Counted from the first letter of the stretch, positions 1 through 7,300 are shown. The stretch is 14,248 nucleotides of DNA from CAZXCQ01 sp964639275 (GCA_964639275.1 CAZXCQ010000168.1:1-14248), one strand, 5' to 3'. The notes: generated from the sequence alone by a model not told the origin. Program-made: numbers and translations.

Positions 1-17
1 GTCTTTTCTTTCCATCC

Positions 18-47
18 GTCACTTTCGTAGGAATGACAAAAAAGGGT
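18..47. repeat. possible degenerate dispersed repeat at the left edge
   Basis: GTCA at 18-21 and TGAC at 34-37 bound an imperfect inverted repeat (GTCACTTTCGTAGGAATGAC), followed by an A-run and GGGT. It resembles the short imperfect palindromes scattered between genes in many proteobacteria; that comparison is from memory. Part of it (ACTTTC, then CAAAAAAGGGT at 37-47) recurs in the rho leader at 11071-11086, without the middle part. This suggests a dispersed element, but two partial copies are weak proof. Confidence 0.25.
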
Positions 48-95
48 AATTTCCGGCATTTTACGAATTCATCAAGATTTGATATTCCTGGGGGA

Positions 96-112
96 GGGGC
101 GATTTGCGCCCC
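96..112 (+). repeat. short GC-rich hairpin upstream of serA
   Basis: GGGGCG (96-101) pairs perfectly with CGCCCC (107-112) around a 5-base loop. No T-run follows, so it is not a standard intrinsic terminator. It sits just upstream of the proposed serA promoter. It could be the remnant of a terminator for an upstream gene outside the window or an operator. No function can be assigned from sequence alone. Confidence 0.35.
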
Positions 113-118
113 GACTCC

Positions 119-148
119 ATGATACTTATCGCTTTTTCGGGGTATTAT
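119..148 (+). promoter_or_regulatory. possible sigma-70-like promoter of serA
   Basis: ATGATA at 119-124 matches the -35 consensus at 4 of 6 positions. TATTAT at 143-148 matches the -10 consensus at 5 of 6. The spacer is 18 bases. Transcription would begin near 155, giving a leader of about 40 bases that carries the strong AGGAGGT ribosome site at 182-188. The -35 match is mediocre, so this is a candidate only. Confidence 0.35.
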
Positions 149-195
149 GGTTTTGGTTTCTGCAATTCAGGCGAATCAGTCAGGAGGTATAAGAG

Positions 196-1776
196 ATGAG
201 GATTCTTGTAAGTGATCCCTTAGCGGATGTGGGTGTCAAGATATTTCAAGCGACCCCGGGGATCGACGTGGATGTCAATACCGGCCTCTCCCCAGCGGAA
301 TTGAAGGAGATTATCGGCCAGTACGACGGCCTGGCTATCCGCAGCGCCACAAAGGTCACGGCCGAGATTATAGCGGCCGCGGACAAGCTAAAGGTTATTG
401 GCCGGGCCGGGATCGGGCTGGACAATGTGGACATCCCGGCTGCCAGTCAGCGGGGGATTGTGGTGATGAATACCCCTGAGGGGAATACCATTACGACGGC
501 CGAACACACTATCGCCATGATCCTGGCGCTCTCCAGGAATATCCCCCAGGCAACTGCCTCGCTCAAGGAGGGTAAATGGGAAAAGAAAAGGCTCCAGGGG
601 CGAGAGGTCTTTAATAAGACACTGGGGCTTATCGGGATAGGTCACATCGGCCGCATTGTGGCTGACAGGGCCAAGGGGATAAAGATGAAGGTCATTGTGC
701 ATGATCCCTACATCAAACCCGACACCGTAGAAAGGCTGGATTTCGAACCGGTCTCCTTTGAGGAACTGCTCAAGCGTGCGGACTACATTACCATCCACAC
801 ACCCAAGACCGATGAGACGGTCAATATGATCAACAGGGAGACCATTGCCAAGATGAAAAAAGGGGCAATGGTGATCAATTGTGCCCGCGGGGGCATCGTC
901 AATGAGAATGATCTCTATGAAGCCTTGAAGTCGGGGCACCTGGGAGGCGCGGCCCTGGATGTATTCGAGACAGAACCGCCGGGGAAAATAGACCTCATGG
1001 GCCTCTCTAATTTTGTGTGCACCCCCCACCTGGGGGCCTCGACCGCCGAGGCACAGGACAACGTGGCAAAGGATGTGGCCGAACAGATCGTGGCCTATCT
1101 CCTCCACGGAACCGTAAAAAATGCAGTGAACGTCCCCAGTATCAGTGCTGAATTGATGACCACCCTCAGGCCTTTTGCCGTTCTGGTGGAGCGGATGGGT
1201 TCGTTCCAATCCCAGCTGGCTGACAGCGCCGTCACAGAGGCCCAGATTGACTATTCAGGGCGTGTGGCCGAGTATGACGTGACCCCTTTGACCACGGCCA
1301 TGCTCAAGGGGCTTCTCACCCCGATCCTCAAAGACGATGTGAATTTTGTAAATGCCCGCTATATAGCCTCTGACCGGGGAATAAAGGTGGTGGAGTCCAA
1401 GAGCAGGACCTCCGAGGACTTTGCCAGTCTGGTCAAACTGACCGTAAAGTCACTGGAAGGCAAAAACATCGTCTCAGGGACGATCTTTGGCAAGAAGATG
1501 CCCAGGATCTTACGCATCAACGACTTCTTCCTGGAAGCGATTCCCGAAGGGCACAATCTCCTGATCCACAACCAGGACCGCCCCGGGGTAATCGGGGGGA
1601 TCGCCACGACCCTCGGGAAAAATATGATCAACATCAGTCGGATGCAGGTGGGGGAAGAGAGACAAAAAAAGCAGAACGTGATCTTGTTGAATACCAGTTC
1701 AATCGCCAGTGACGAAATTCTTGAAGAACTCCGCGGCCTTGAAAAGGTTTATTCGGTAAGAAGAATAGAGCTGTAG
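196..1776 (+). CDS. serA: D-3-phosphoglycerate dehydrogenase
   Basis: This cytoplasmic enzyme oxidises 3-phosphoglycerate to 3-phosphohydroxypyruvate with NAD+, the first committed step of phosphorylated serine biosynthesis. The 526-residue length fits the long (type 1) form: split substrate domain at about 1-95 and 285-310, Rossmann NAD domain about 96-284, an intervening allosteric-substrate-binding-type domain about 315-440, and a C-terminal ACT domain about 455-526. Visible motifs are the nucleotide loop GIGHIG (147-152) followed by Asp170, catalytic Arg231 in CARGG, Glu260 in TEP and His278 in PHLG. The ATG has an excellent AGGAGGT site 7-8 bases upstream. In this family the ACT domain usually mediates L-serine feedback inhibition; whether this protein is serine-sensitive cannot be read from the sequence. 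A 74-base gap separates it from the DUF1844 gene, so co-transcription is plausible. Confidence 0.97.
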   Translation: MRILVSDPLADVGVKIFQATPGIDVDVNTGLSPAELKEIIGQYDGLAIRSATKVTAEIIAAADKLKVIGRAGIGLDNVDIPAASQRGIVVMNTPEGNTITTAEHTIAMILALSRNIPQATASLKEGKWEKKRLQGREVFNKTLGLIGIGHIGRIVADRAKGIKMKVIVHDPYIKPDTVERLDFEPVSFEELLKRADYITIHTPKTDETVNMINRETIAKMKKGAMVINCARGGIVNENDLYEALKSGHLGGAALDVFETEPPGKIDLMGLSNFVCTPHLGASTAEAQDNVAKDVAEQIVAYLLHGTVKNAVNVPSISAELMTTLRPFAVLVERMGSFQSQLADSAVTEAQIDYSGRVAEYDVTPLTTAMLKGLLTPILKDDVNFVNARYIASDRGIKVVESKSRTSEDFASLVKLTVKSLEGKNIVSGTIFGKKMPRILRINDFFLEAIPEGHNLLIHNQDRPGVIGGIATTLGKNMINISRMQVGEERQKKQNVILLNTSSIASDEILEELRGLEKVYSVRRIEL

Positions 1777-1850
1777 GGGCCTCTGGGCCATCCTCGGGGC
1801 GCGGGATCGGAAGTTCGTAGACAAAGACACTTTTGCTGAGGAGTGGAACA

Positions 1851-2246
1851 ATGGAAGAAGAAAAAGGCTTTGTTATCAAGGACAGAAGGTCTTTTGACGA
1901 AAAGGGCGAGTTAAAGGATCGGGAGCCACAGGAAGAGAAAAAGAGACAAAAAGAGGAGACAACGACGCAGGCCCGGAAAGAGGAGGCCGAGCGGCCCCCG
2001 CTACCGGAAGTCAATTTTAGCTCGCTGGTCTTTAGCCTCAGTTCCTCTGCCCTCTTTCATTGTGGCGAGATCGCTGATCCTCAGACGGGCGAAAGGAAGA
2101 AGGACCTCCCCCTGGCCAAGCATGCCATCGATACCATCGCAATGTTGAAGGGGAAGACCCAGGGCAATTTGACAGAAGAGGAGCAAAAGTTCATAGACAA
2201 TGTCCTTACAGACTTGAGGTGGCGTTATGTCAAGGCAAAAGGGTAG
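1851..2246 (+). CDS. DUF1844 family protein of unknown function
   Basis: The 131-residue product has two parts. Residues 1-50 are very charged (Lys, Glu, Arg) and probably disordered or helical. Residues 55-131 match the DUF1844 pattern as I recall it: NFSSLVFSLSSSALFHCGE, then a LAKHAIDTIAMLKGKTQGNL stretch and a LTEEEQKFIDNVLTDLR helix. No signal peptide or clear membrane segment is visible, although 57-70 is hydrophobic. The ATG at 1851 is preferred over an in-frame TTG at 1833 because GAGGAG (1838-1843) lies 7 bases before it. The 3' end overlaps the protease gene by 20 bases, so translational coupling is likely. The function is unknown; a link to the protease is suggested only by position. 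Confidence 0.85.
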   Translation: MEEEKGFVIKDRRSFDEKGELKDREPQEEKKRQKEETTTQARKEEAERPPLPEVNFSSLVFSLSSSALFHCGEIADPQTGERKKDLPLAKHAIDTIAMLKGKTQGNLTEEEQKFIDNVLTDLRWRYVKAKG

Positions 2247-3723
2247 GCCCTGTATCCAAATCCCCAAAAAGAGTAAACCACGCCTCGGCGTGGGGGCCTT
2301 TCTTACCTTTATGGCAGTCTTTTTCTTTGCCATGTCAACCATCCAGGTCACGCCGTCGGGTGCCCAGGGGACACCTCTTTTGCCAAACGCCCCGGCCTCC
2401 TTTTCCCGGCTTGTCAAGGAGGCGAGACCCTCTGTGGTCAATATCAGCACCGTGAAGACGATCAAGGGTGGAATGCAGCTCCCCCTGCCTTTTGGTGGTC
2501 CTTCGGGTCCCGAGGACCCGTTTAGGGACTTTTTTGATCGGTTCTTCAGGGACCGGTTGCCAAAGGACTTTAAACAGAAAAGCCTTGGATCCGGGTTTAT
2601 CATCGACAAACGCGGCTTTATCTTGACCAATAACCATGTGGTGGAAAAGACCGATAAGATCACCGTCAAGCTGGCAGATGATACGGAATTTGATGCCAAA
2701 ATTGTTGGCCGGGATCCCAAGACCGATCTGGCCCTTATCCGGATTGATACAGACCGGCCGCTGAAACCGCTCCCCCTGGGGGATTCGGATAAACTTGAGG
2801 TGGGTGATTGGGTCGTGGCCATTGGAAACCCTTTTGGCCTGGGCAATACGGTCACCTCAGGTATTGTCAGTGCCAAGTACAGACACATCGGGGCTGGCTC
2901 CTATGACAATTTCATCCAGACCGATGCCTCTATCAATCCAGGAAACAGTGGCGGCCCACTCCTAAACACCTCCGGAGAAGTGATCGGGATCAATTCGGCC
3001 ATCCTTTCAAGGACCGGGGGGAATATTGGTATCGGGTTCGCCATTCCCATCAACATGGCCAAGGACCTCTTGCCCCAGCTCAAGAGGGGAAAAGTGGTCA
3101 GGGGCTGGCTGGGCGTTATGATCCAGGAGATTACCCCCGAGTTAAAGGAAAAGCTTGATCTAAAGGACGAAAAAGGCGCTCTGGTGGCGGATGTCACAAA
3201 GGGCAGCCCCGCCTATAAGGCTGGAATCAAACGGGGGGATGTTATCGTTTCCTTTGACGGAAAAGAGATCAAAGAGATGAGAGAACTCCCCTATGTTGTG
3301 GGGTCTACACCCGTCGGCAAGCAGGTGCTGGTAGAGGTGGTCCGGAAGGGGATGAAAAGGACCCTGGAGGTCGGGATAGGTGAGTTGAAAGAAGAGAAGA
3401 TGCCCGAGAAGGAGAGTCAACCAAGACCTGAGCTGGGCATGCTCGTTGAGGAGCTTACACCTCAACTTGCGCGGAATCTGGGCCTCTCTGAAACCAGCGG
3501 GCTGGTTGTTGTGCGTGTCGAGAGCAATTCACCGGCAGAGGAAGCGGGTGTCAGGACCGGAGACGTACTCTTGGAGATCGACCAGACCCCCGTCAAAGAG
3601 GTGGAGGATTTCCAAAAAAAGATGCAGGCCTATAAAAGGGGAGATACCATTCTTCTATTGATCAAACGGGGAGGGGCTACCCTCTATCTGACGCTGGGTG
3701 TGCCGGAACAGACACCGGATTGA
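2227..3723 (+). CDS. degQ: periplasmic serine endoprotease, DegP/DegQ/HtrA family
   Basis: This is an envelope quality-control protease or chaperone that degrades misfolded periplasmic proteins. The 498 residues comprise a basic N-terminus, a hydrophobic segment (about 21-38) consistent with a Sec signal ending near SGAQG (44-48), a trypsin-like domain (about 60-285), PDZ1 (about 292-385) and PDZ2 (about 400-490). The triad is complete: His137 in NNHVV, Asp167 in TDLAL and Ser241 in GNSGGP. Two PDZ domains and the length fit DegP/DegQ/Do rather than single-PDZ DegS. A long Q-rich linker is not obvious, which favours DegQ over DegP, but orthology is uncertain. The ATG lies inside the DUF1844 gene, with GAGG at 2216-2219 as ribosome site. 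An uncleaved, membrane-anchored form cannot be excluded. Confidence 0.93.
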   Translation: MSRQKGRPCIQIPKKSKPRLGVGAFLTFMAVFFFAMSTIQVTPSGAQGTPLLPNAPASFSRLVKEARPSVVNISTVKTIKGGMQLPLPFGGPSGPEDPFRDFFDRFFRDRLPKDFKQKSLGSGFIIDKRGFILTNNHVVEKTDKITVKLADDTEFDAKIVGRDPKTDLALIRIDTDRPLKPLPLGDSDKLEVGDWVVAIGNPFGLGNTVTSGIVSAKYRHIGAGSYDNFIQTDASINPGNSGGPLLNTSGEVIGINSAILSRTGGNIGIGFAIPINMAKDLLPQLKRGKVVRGWLGVMIQEITPELKEKLDLKDEKGALVADVTKGSPAYKAGIKRGDVIVSFDGKEIKEMRELPYVVGSTPVGKQVLVEVVRKGMKRTLEVGIGELKEEKMPEKESQPRPELGMLVEELTPQLARNLGLSETSGLVVVRVESNSPAEEAGVRTGDVLLEIDQTPVKEVEDFQKKMQAYKRGDTILLLIKRGGATLYLTLGVPEQTPD

Positions 3724-3762
3724 TGATTGATGGATTTCCAAAAAAATCTCAGATCATCTATT

Positions 3763-3810
3763 CCGTCATGCCAACATCCTCCCGCTCCAACGCCCCGTGA
3801 TCGCCAAAAC
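3763..3810 (+). terminator. C-rich, G-poor stretch, possible Rho-dependent termination region
   Basis: This lies in the 169-base gap between the protease gene and ispE. It has roughly 23 C and 7 G in 48 bases, a C-over-G bias typical of rut sites. No GC-rich stem with a T-run is visible anywhere in the gap, so Rho-dependent ending of the serA-degQ transcript is a reasonable guess. Nothing else firm is seen between 3724 and 3892. Confidence 0.25.
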
Positions 3811-3892
3811 CGATGGATAAAGAGATTTATTCCAAATCATCGATCGTCAATCCCTGTGCCAGTCTTGGTCTTCTCGGATCTAACGGTGTGGG

Positions 3893-4807
3893 GTGAGAGA
3901 TAACGAGACAACACAAGCCAGTCCGAGTTCAAAAGGCGTCGCGCCAGGGCAGGCGTCAATCCAGACGATCCAGGTACCTGCCAAGCTGAATATCCGACTG
4001 CGGGTGATCGGACGCCGGCCAGATGGATATCATGAACTGGTATCCATTATGGTGCCCGTGGCCCTGTTTGACTATCTTGAACTGGAGAGGCTCCCTCACA
4101 ACCAAATCACCTTGGACTGTCAGGGTCTCCCGCTGCCCGATGATGAAGAAAACCTTGTCTATCGAGCTGCGCAGGCCTTTTTTGCCCGCACTGGTATCAG
4201 CGGCGGGGTTTCCATAAAACTCACCAAGAATATCCCTGTTGCGGCCGGTTTGGGGGGGGGCAGCAGTGATGCTGCCGGCGCCCTCAGGTGTCTGAACGAG
4301 ATGTGGTCCAGCCCCCTTGACTCGCAGGATATGCGGGAGCTGGCATTGGGGATAGGGGCCGATGTTCCCTTTTTCTTGCTCAGCAGGCCATCCATAGCCA
4401 GGGGGATAGGGGAGGTATTGGAATCTATTGAAAAATGGCCGAAATTCTGGTATGTTATAGTTGTGCCAACCTTCAAGGTCTCTACTTCGTGGGCCTATGC
4501 CAACCTGAAATTAGAGTTGACAAAGGGGGAATACAATTTTATAGTCATTTCTTTGAGGAAAGAACCTATTCGGGTGGGTCAAATCCTTCAAAACGACCTG
4601 GAGTCGGTGACCGCAAACCATTTCCCTGTTATCGAGCGTATCAAAAAGTCATTGCTAAAGGCAGGGGCAGCGGGTGCCCTCATGTCAGGGAGCGGCCCCA
4701 GCGTCTTTGGTGTCTTCAGGTCCAGGACCAGGGCGTTATCAGCCAAAAGACATATGTCTTCTCAAAATATGGGGAGAGTTTTTGTCGCCGCAGGTCTTGA
4801 ACCATGA
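3893..4807 (+). CDS. ispE: 4-diphosphocytidyl-2-C-methyl-D-erythritol kinase
   Basis: IspE phosphorylates the 2-hydroxyl of CDP-methylerythritol with ATP in the non-mevalonate (MEP) isoprenoid pathway. The protein has 304 residues and the GHMP-kinase layout. Lys31 lies in PAKLN and RRPDGYHEL follows at 41-49. The glycine-rich ATP loop PVAAGLGGGSSDA spans 115-127, Asp157 sits in GADVPFF, and the C-terminal SGSGPS motif is at 265-270. GTG at 3893 is the only start in this frame before an upstream stop at 3881; it leaves about 20 extra residues compared with short homologues and has only a weak G-rich ribosome site. The ATP-loop codons contain a run of nine G (4252-4260). A strong promoter-like sequence lies inside the gene at 4517-4545. 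The gene heads ispE-tRNA-prs-rplY-pth. Confidence 0.95.
   Translation: MRDNETTQASPSSKGVAPGQASIQTIQVPAKLNIRLRVIGRRPDGYHELVSIMVPVALFDYLELERLPHNQITLDCQGLPLPDDEENLVYRAAQAFFARTGISGGVSIKLTKNIPVAAGLGGGSSDAAGALRCLNEMWSSPLDSQDMRELALGIGADVPFFLLSRPSIARGIGEVLESIEKWPKFWYVIVVPTFKVSTSWAYANLKLELTKGEYNFIVISLRKEPIRVGQILQNDLESVTANHFPVIERIKKSLLKAGAAGALMSGSGPSVFGVFRSRTRALSAKRHMSSQNMGRVFVAAGLEP
4517..4545 (+). promoter_or_regulatory. near-consensus sigma-70 promoter inside ispE, upstream of tRNA-Gln and prs
   Basis: A perfect -35 TTGACA (4517-4522) and TATAGT (4540-4545, 5 of 6) are separated by exactly 17 bases, the optimal spacing. Transcription would begin near 4552, inside ispE, about 285 bases before the tRNA and 390 before prs. 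It would allow tRNA-Gln, prs, rplY and pth to be expressed independently of the ispE promoter. The match is by eye; activity is not shown. Confidence 0.6.
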
Positions 4808-4836
4808 AAAATTCTCGATCTCAAGGCCTATGCTGC

Positions 4837-4911
4837 TGGGGTGTCGTCAAGTGGTAAGACACGGGCCTTTGGAGCCCGCATTCGGAGGTTCGAATCCTCC
4901 CACCCCAGCCA
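4837..4911 (+). tRNA. tRNA-Gln, anticodon UUG, CCA encoded
   Basis: The full cloverleaf can be drawn. Acceptor arm TGGGGTG (4837-4843) pairs with CACCCCA (4901-4907), and G4908 is the discriminator before an encoded CCA (4909-4911). The D-arm carries AAGTGGTAA. Anticodon stem CGGGC (4862-4866) pairs with GCCCG (4874-4878) around loop CTTTGGA, with anticodon TTG at 4869-4871. T-stem GGAGG and CCTCC enclose TTCGAAT. The UUG anticodon reads CAA and, by wobble, CAG. The gene begins 29 bases after the ispE stop and ends 31 bases before the chosen prs start, so it is probably excised from a polycistronic transcript. Confidence 0.97.
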
Positions 4912-4942
4912 TGTTGGCTCAATTGATTTCGTGAGGGTATTG

Positions 4943-5884
4943 TTGGAACCGGAAATCAAGCTGTTTGGTGGGACCTCCAATCCGTCTTTGGCACTTGAGG
5001 TCTGCGACTATATTGGCATAGCCCCCGGAAAGATCAGCGCCAAGACCTTTAGCGATGGAGAAACCCAGGTTGAAATCAAGGAAAACATCAGGGGCCGGGA
5101 TGTATTTGTCGTTCAATCCACTTGCACACCGGTCAATGACAACCTCATGCAGCTCTTGATAATCATGGACGCCCTAAGAAGGGCGTCAGCCAAACGGATT
5201 ACAGCGGTGATTCCTTATTACGGCTATAGCCGGCAAGATCGAAAGGTCAAGCCGCGGGTTCCCATCAGCGCAAAGCTTGTCGCAGATCTAATCACCGTCG
5301 CCGGGGCAAACAGGGTTGTATCCGTAGATCTCCATGCAGGACAGATCCAAGGCTATTTTAACATACCGGTAGACAATATCTTTGCCGCTCCCATCTTGTT
5401 GAAATACATTCATGATAACCTGCTAGACGATCTGGTGATCGTCTCGCCTGATGCGGGCGGGGTTGAGAGGGCTCGTGCCTTTGCCAAGCGCCTTAATGCA
5501 TCCTTGGCCATAATCGATAAGAGGCGAGAGTCCCCCAATGTGGCAGTGGCGATGAACATTATTGGAGAGGTAAAAGACAAGACCGCCATTATCCTTGATG
5601 ATATGGTTGATACGGCGGGCACATTGGCCCAGGCTGCCGGTGCACTAAAGGATAGAGGTGCATCGGAGATACACGCCTGCTGCACCCATCCCGTCCTGTC
5701 AGGTCCTGCCGTTGAAAGGATCGAGACCTCCCCCATCAACAGCCTGGTCATAACCAACACGATCCCCTTGAATGATAAGGCCAGGGATTCCCAAAAGATC
5801 GTATGCCTATCCGTAGCGGAACTCCTGGGAGAGACCATCAAGAGGATTCACGCTTCTGATTCAGTCAGTACGTTATTTGTCTGA
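4943..5884 (+). CDS. prs: ribose-phosphate pyrophosphokinase (PRPP synthase)
   Basis: Prs transfers pyrophosphate from ATP to ribose 5-phosphate, giving PRPP for purine, pyrimidine, histidine and tryptophan synthesis; the active form is a cytoplasmic hexamer. The frame stays open upstream through the tRNA, so the start must be chosen. TTG at 4943 gives 313 residues beginning MEPEIKLFGG, matches the family length of about 315, and places the catalytic histidine at His131 as in E. coli. GAGG at 4933-4936 lies 6 bases before it. GTG at 4931 (317 residues) and TTG at 4940 are alternatives. Motifs include FSDGE (36-40), RRASAKRITAVIPYYGYSRQDR (79-100, with Arg97, Gln98 and Asp99), VDLHAGQIQGYF and the PRPP loop DDMVDTAGT (219-227). 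A 77-base gap leads to rplY. Confidence 0.95.
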   Translation: MEPEIKLFGGTSNPSLALEVCDYIGIAPGKISAKTFSDGETQVEIKENIRGRDVFVVQSTCTPVNDNLMQLLIIMDALRRASAKRITAVIPYYGYSRQDRKVKPRVPISAKLVADLITVAGANRVVSVDLHAGQIQGYFNIPVDNIFAAPILLKYIHDNLLDDLVIVSPDAGGVERARAFAKRLNASLAIIDKRRESPNVAVAMNIIGEVKDKTAIILDDMVDTAGTLAQAAGALKDRGASEIHACCTHPVLSGPAVERIETSPINSLVITNTIPLNDKARDSQKIVCLSVAELLGETIKRIHASDSVSTLFV

Positions 5885-5961
5885 TTTTGAGGAGGTAAAG
5901 GCCTCAAGACATGGGGTCTTTACGACTTTGTGAAATATTTTATTAATGCCGGAGGTAGCCA

Positions 5962-6630
5962 ATGGCTCAGACAGTACTTGCCGCCCGTGTGAGAAAGAGC
6001 AGGGGAAAAGGGGCGGCCAAAAAGCTCAGACAGAAAAACCAGATCCCCGCCATTTTTTACGGGCCGAATACTGAATCCGTTATGTTGACGGTGAATTATG
6101 TTGATCTTGAGAAGATCGTTAAACAGGGAATGGGCGAGAATATCATCCTGGATCTCGCGGTAACATCGGAGCAGGGGACTGAGACGCGAAAGGCCATCCT
6201 AAAGGAGCTTCAGGTTGCCCCTGTCAAGGACGCCTTTATTCACGCCGATTTTTACGAGATCTCAATGGACAAGGAGATCACCGTTGATGTCCCTATTCGC
6301 CTGGTCAACACCGCGGTGGGGGTAACAAGGGGGGGCGTCCTGCAGCATATCAAGAGGGAGCTGACGATCTCTTGCCTGCCTGACAAATTGATTGAATCAC
6401 TTTATGCGGATGTATCCGGGCTGGACATCGGGGACTCCTTACATATCAAAGATATTGAATTGCCGGAGGGTATCACCTCCACAGAAGAGGATCATCTAAC
6501 GGTGGCCGTAATTGTCGCTCCTACCGTCAAGGTGGAAGGGGTGGAAGAGGAAGAGATTGAGGAAGCGGCTGAAGGAGAGGTTAGGGAAGACACGGCCGAG
6601 TCGGAGGCCGGAAGTTCCGAAGGGTCATAA
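5962..6630 (+). CDS. rplY: 50S ribosomal protein L25/general stress protein Ctc
   Basis: L25 binds 5S rRNA on the large subunit. This 222-residue form is the long TL5/Ctc type: an N-terminal 5S-binding beta-barrel domain (about 1-98, with RKSRGKGAAKKLRQKNQIPA and FYG), a C-terminal domain (about 101-188) and an acidic tail (190-222) rich in Glu, which makes it much longer than the 94-residue E. coli L25. ATG has GGAGGT (5951-5956) 5 bases upstream. It sits between prs and pth, a very common arrangement (prs-ctc/rplY-pth). The preceding gap holds a weak inverted repeat, GTAAAG (5895-5900) with CTTTAC (5918-5923), of doubtful meaning. Confidence 0.95.
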   Translation: MAQTVLAARVRKSRGKGAAKKLRQKNQIPAIFYGPNTESVMLTVNYVDLEKIVKQGMGENIILDLAVTSEQGTETRKAILKELQVAPVKDAFIHADFYEISMDKEITVDVPIRLVNTAVGVTRGGVLQHIKRELTISCLPDKLIESLYADVSGLDIGDSLHIKDIELPEGITSTEEDHLTVAVIVAPTVKVEGVEEEEIEEAAEGEVREDTAESEAGSSEGS

Positions 6631-6709
6631 GGTTCTTCTAGGGAACCGCGATTTAGGGGCATTGTATCTGGCACCATGAAGCGAAAGGGGGTGAAAGGAG
6701 CCTCAGACA

Positions 6710-7300
6710 GTGTACTTGATCGTAGGCCTTGGTAATCCCGGATCACAGTTTAAGGATACGAGGCATAACATAGGTTTTCGGGTAATTGATCTATGGAGCC
6801 AGGAGCTGGGAGTACGTCTGAGCAACCGACGTTTTGAATCAAGAAATACACGAACAGGTGTTCTGGACAGGAGACTCATGCTTTTTTGCCCGCTCACCTT
6901 TATGAACCAGAGCGGCAGGTCGGTGAAGGCATGTGTGGATTACTATGACCTGGAGATCGCTGACATCCTGGTCGTTTTTGATGACATTGACCTGCCTGTG
7001 GGAAGGATAAAGGTGGCCAGAGATGGCGGCGCTGGAGGACACAAGGGCGTACAATCCATGATCCAGCATTTGGGCAGTAGGGAGTTTGCCAGGATCAAGA
7101 TCGGTATTGGTCGGCCCCGTTACGGGGAGACAATAGAACAATACGTTTTGGCCTCCTTCTATGAGGATGAAAAGGAGATGATGGAAAAGGTTGCCCGCAT
7201 GGCAGTTCAAGCGTGTGAATTTTTTGTTCTGGAAGGAGTCGAATCGGCAATGAACCATATCAATTGTCAAAAATTGGCAGATAAGGAGGAAAAAAACTAA
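6710..7300 (+). CDS. pth: peptidyl-tRNA hydrolase
   Basis: Pth cleaves the ester bond of peptidyl-tRNAs that drop off the ribosome, recycling tRNA. The 196-residue protein has the family start YLIVGLGNPG (2-11, Asn9), catalytic His19 in DTRHN, PLTFMNQSG (61-69, Asn66), FDDIDLPVG (90-98) and GGHKG (109-113). The final motif has Lys112 where the homologues I remember have Asn. The GTG start at 6710 is supported by GAAAGGAG (6693-6700) at 9 bases and by the family's N-terminus beginning right there. A 6-bp stem (GGTTCT 6631-6636 with GGAACC 6642-6647, one G-U pair) lies just after rplY. The TAA stop overlaps the hppA ATG by one base. Confidence 0.95.
   Translation: MYLIVGLGNPGSQFKDTRHNIGFRVIDLWSQELGVRLSNRRFESRNTRTGVLDRRLMLFCPLTFMNQSGRSVKACVDYYDLEIADILVVFDDIDLPVGRIKVARDGGAGGHKGVQSMIQHLGSREFARIKIGIGRPRYGETIEQYVLASFYEDEKEMMEKVARMAVQACEFFVLEGVESAMNHINCQKLADKEEKN

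Noticed and set aside
388..1209. Long open frame on the minus strand opposite serA, and similar ones opposite degQ (2001-2888) and hppA (8595-9305)
   Set aside because: They lie opposite well-recognised genes, resemble no family I know, and are expected from codon bias in GC-rich third positions.
2169..2197. TTGACA inside the DUF1844 gene as a protease promoter
   Set aside because: The matching -10 at 17 bases is CATAGA, only 3 of 6, and the gene overlap already explains expression.
4841..4942. Upstream extension of prs to an ATG-less GTG start inside the tRNA
   Set aside because: The extension translates the tRNA gene itself. Family alignment and length support a start at 4943 (or 4931).
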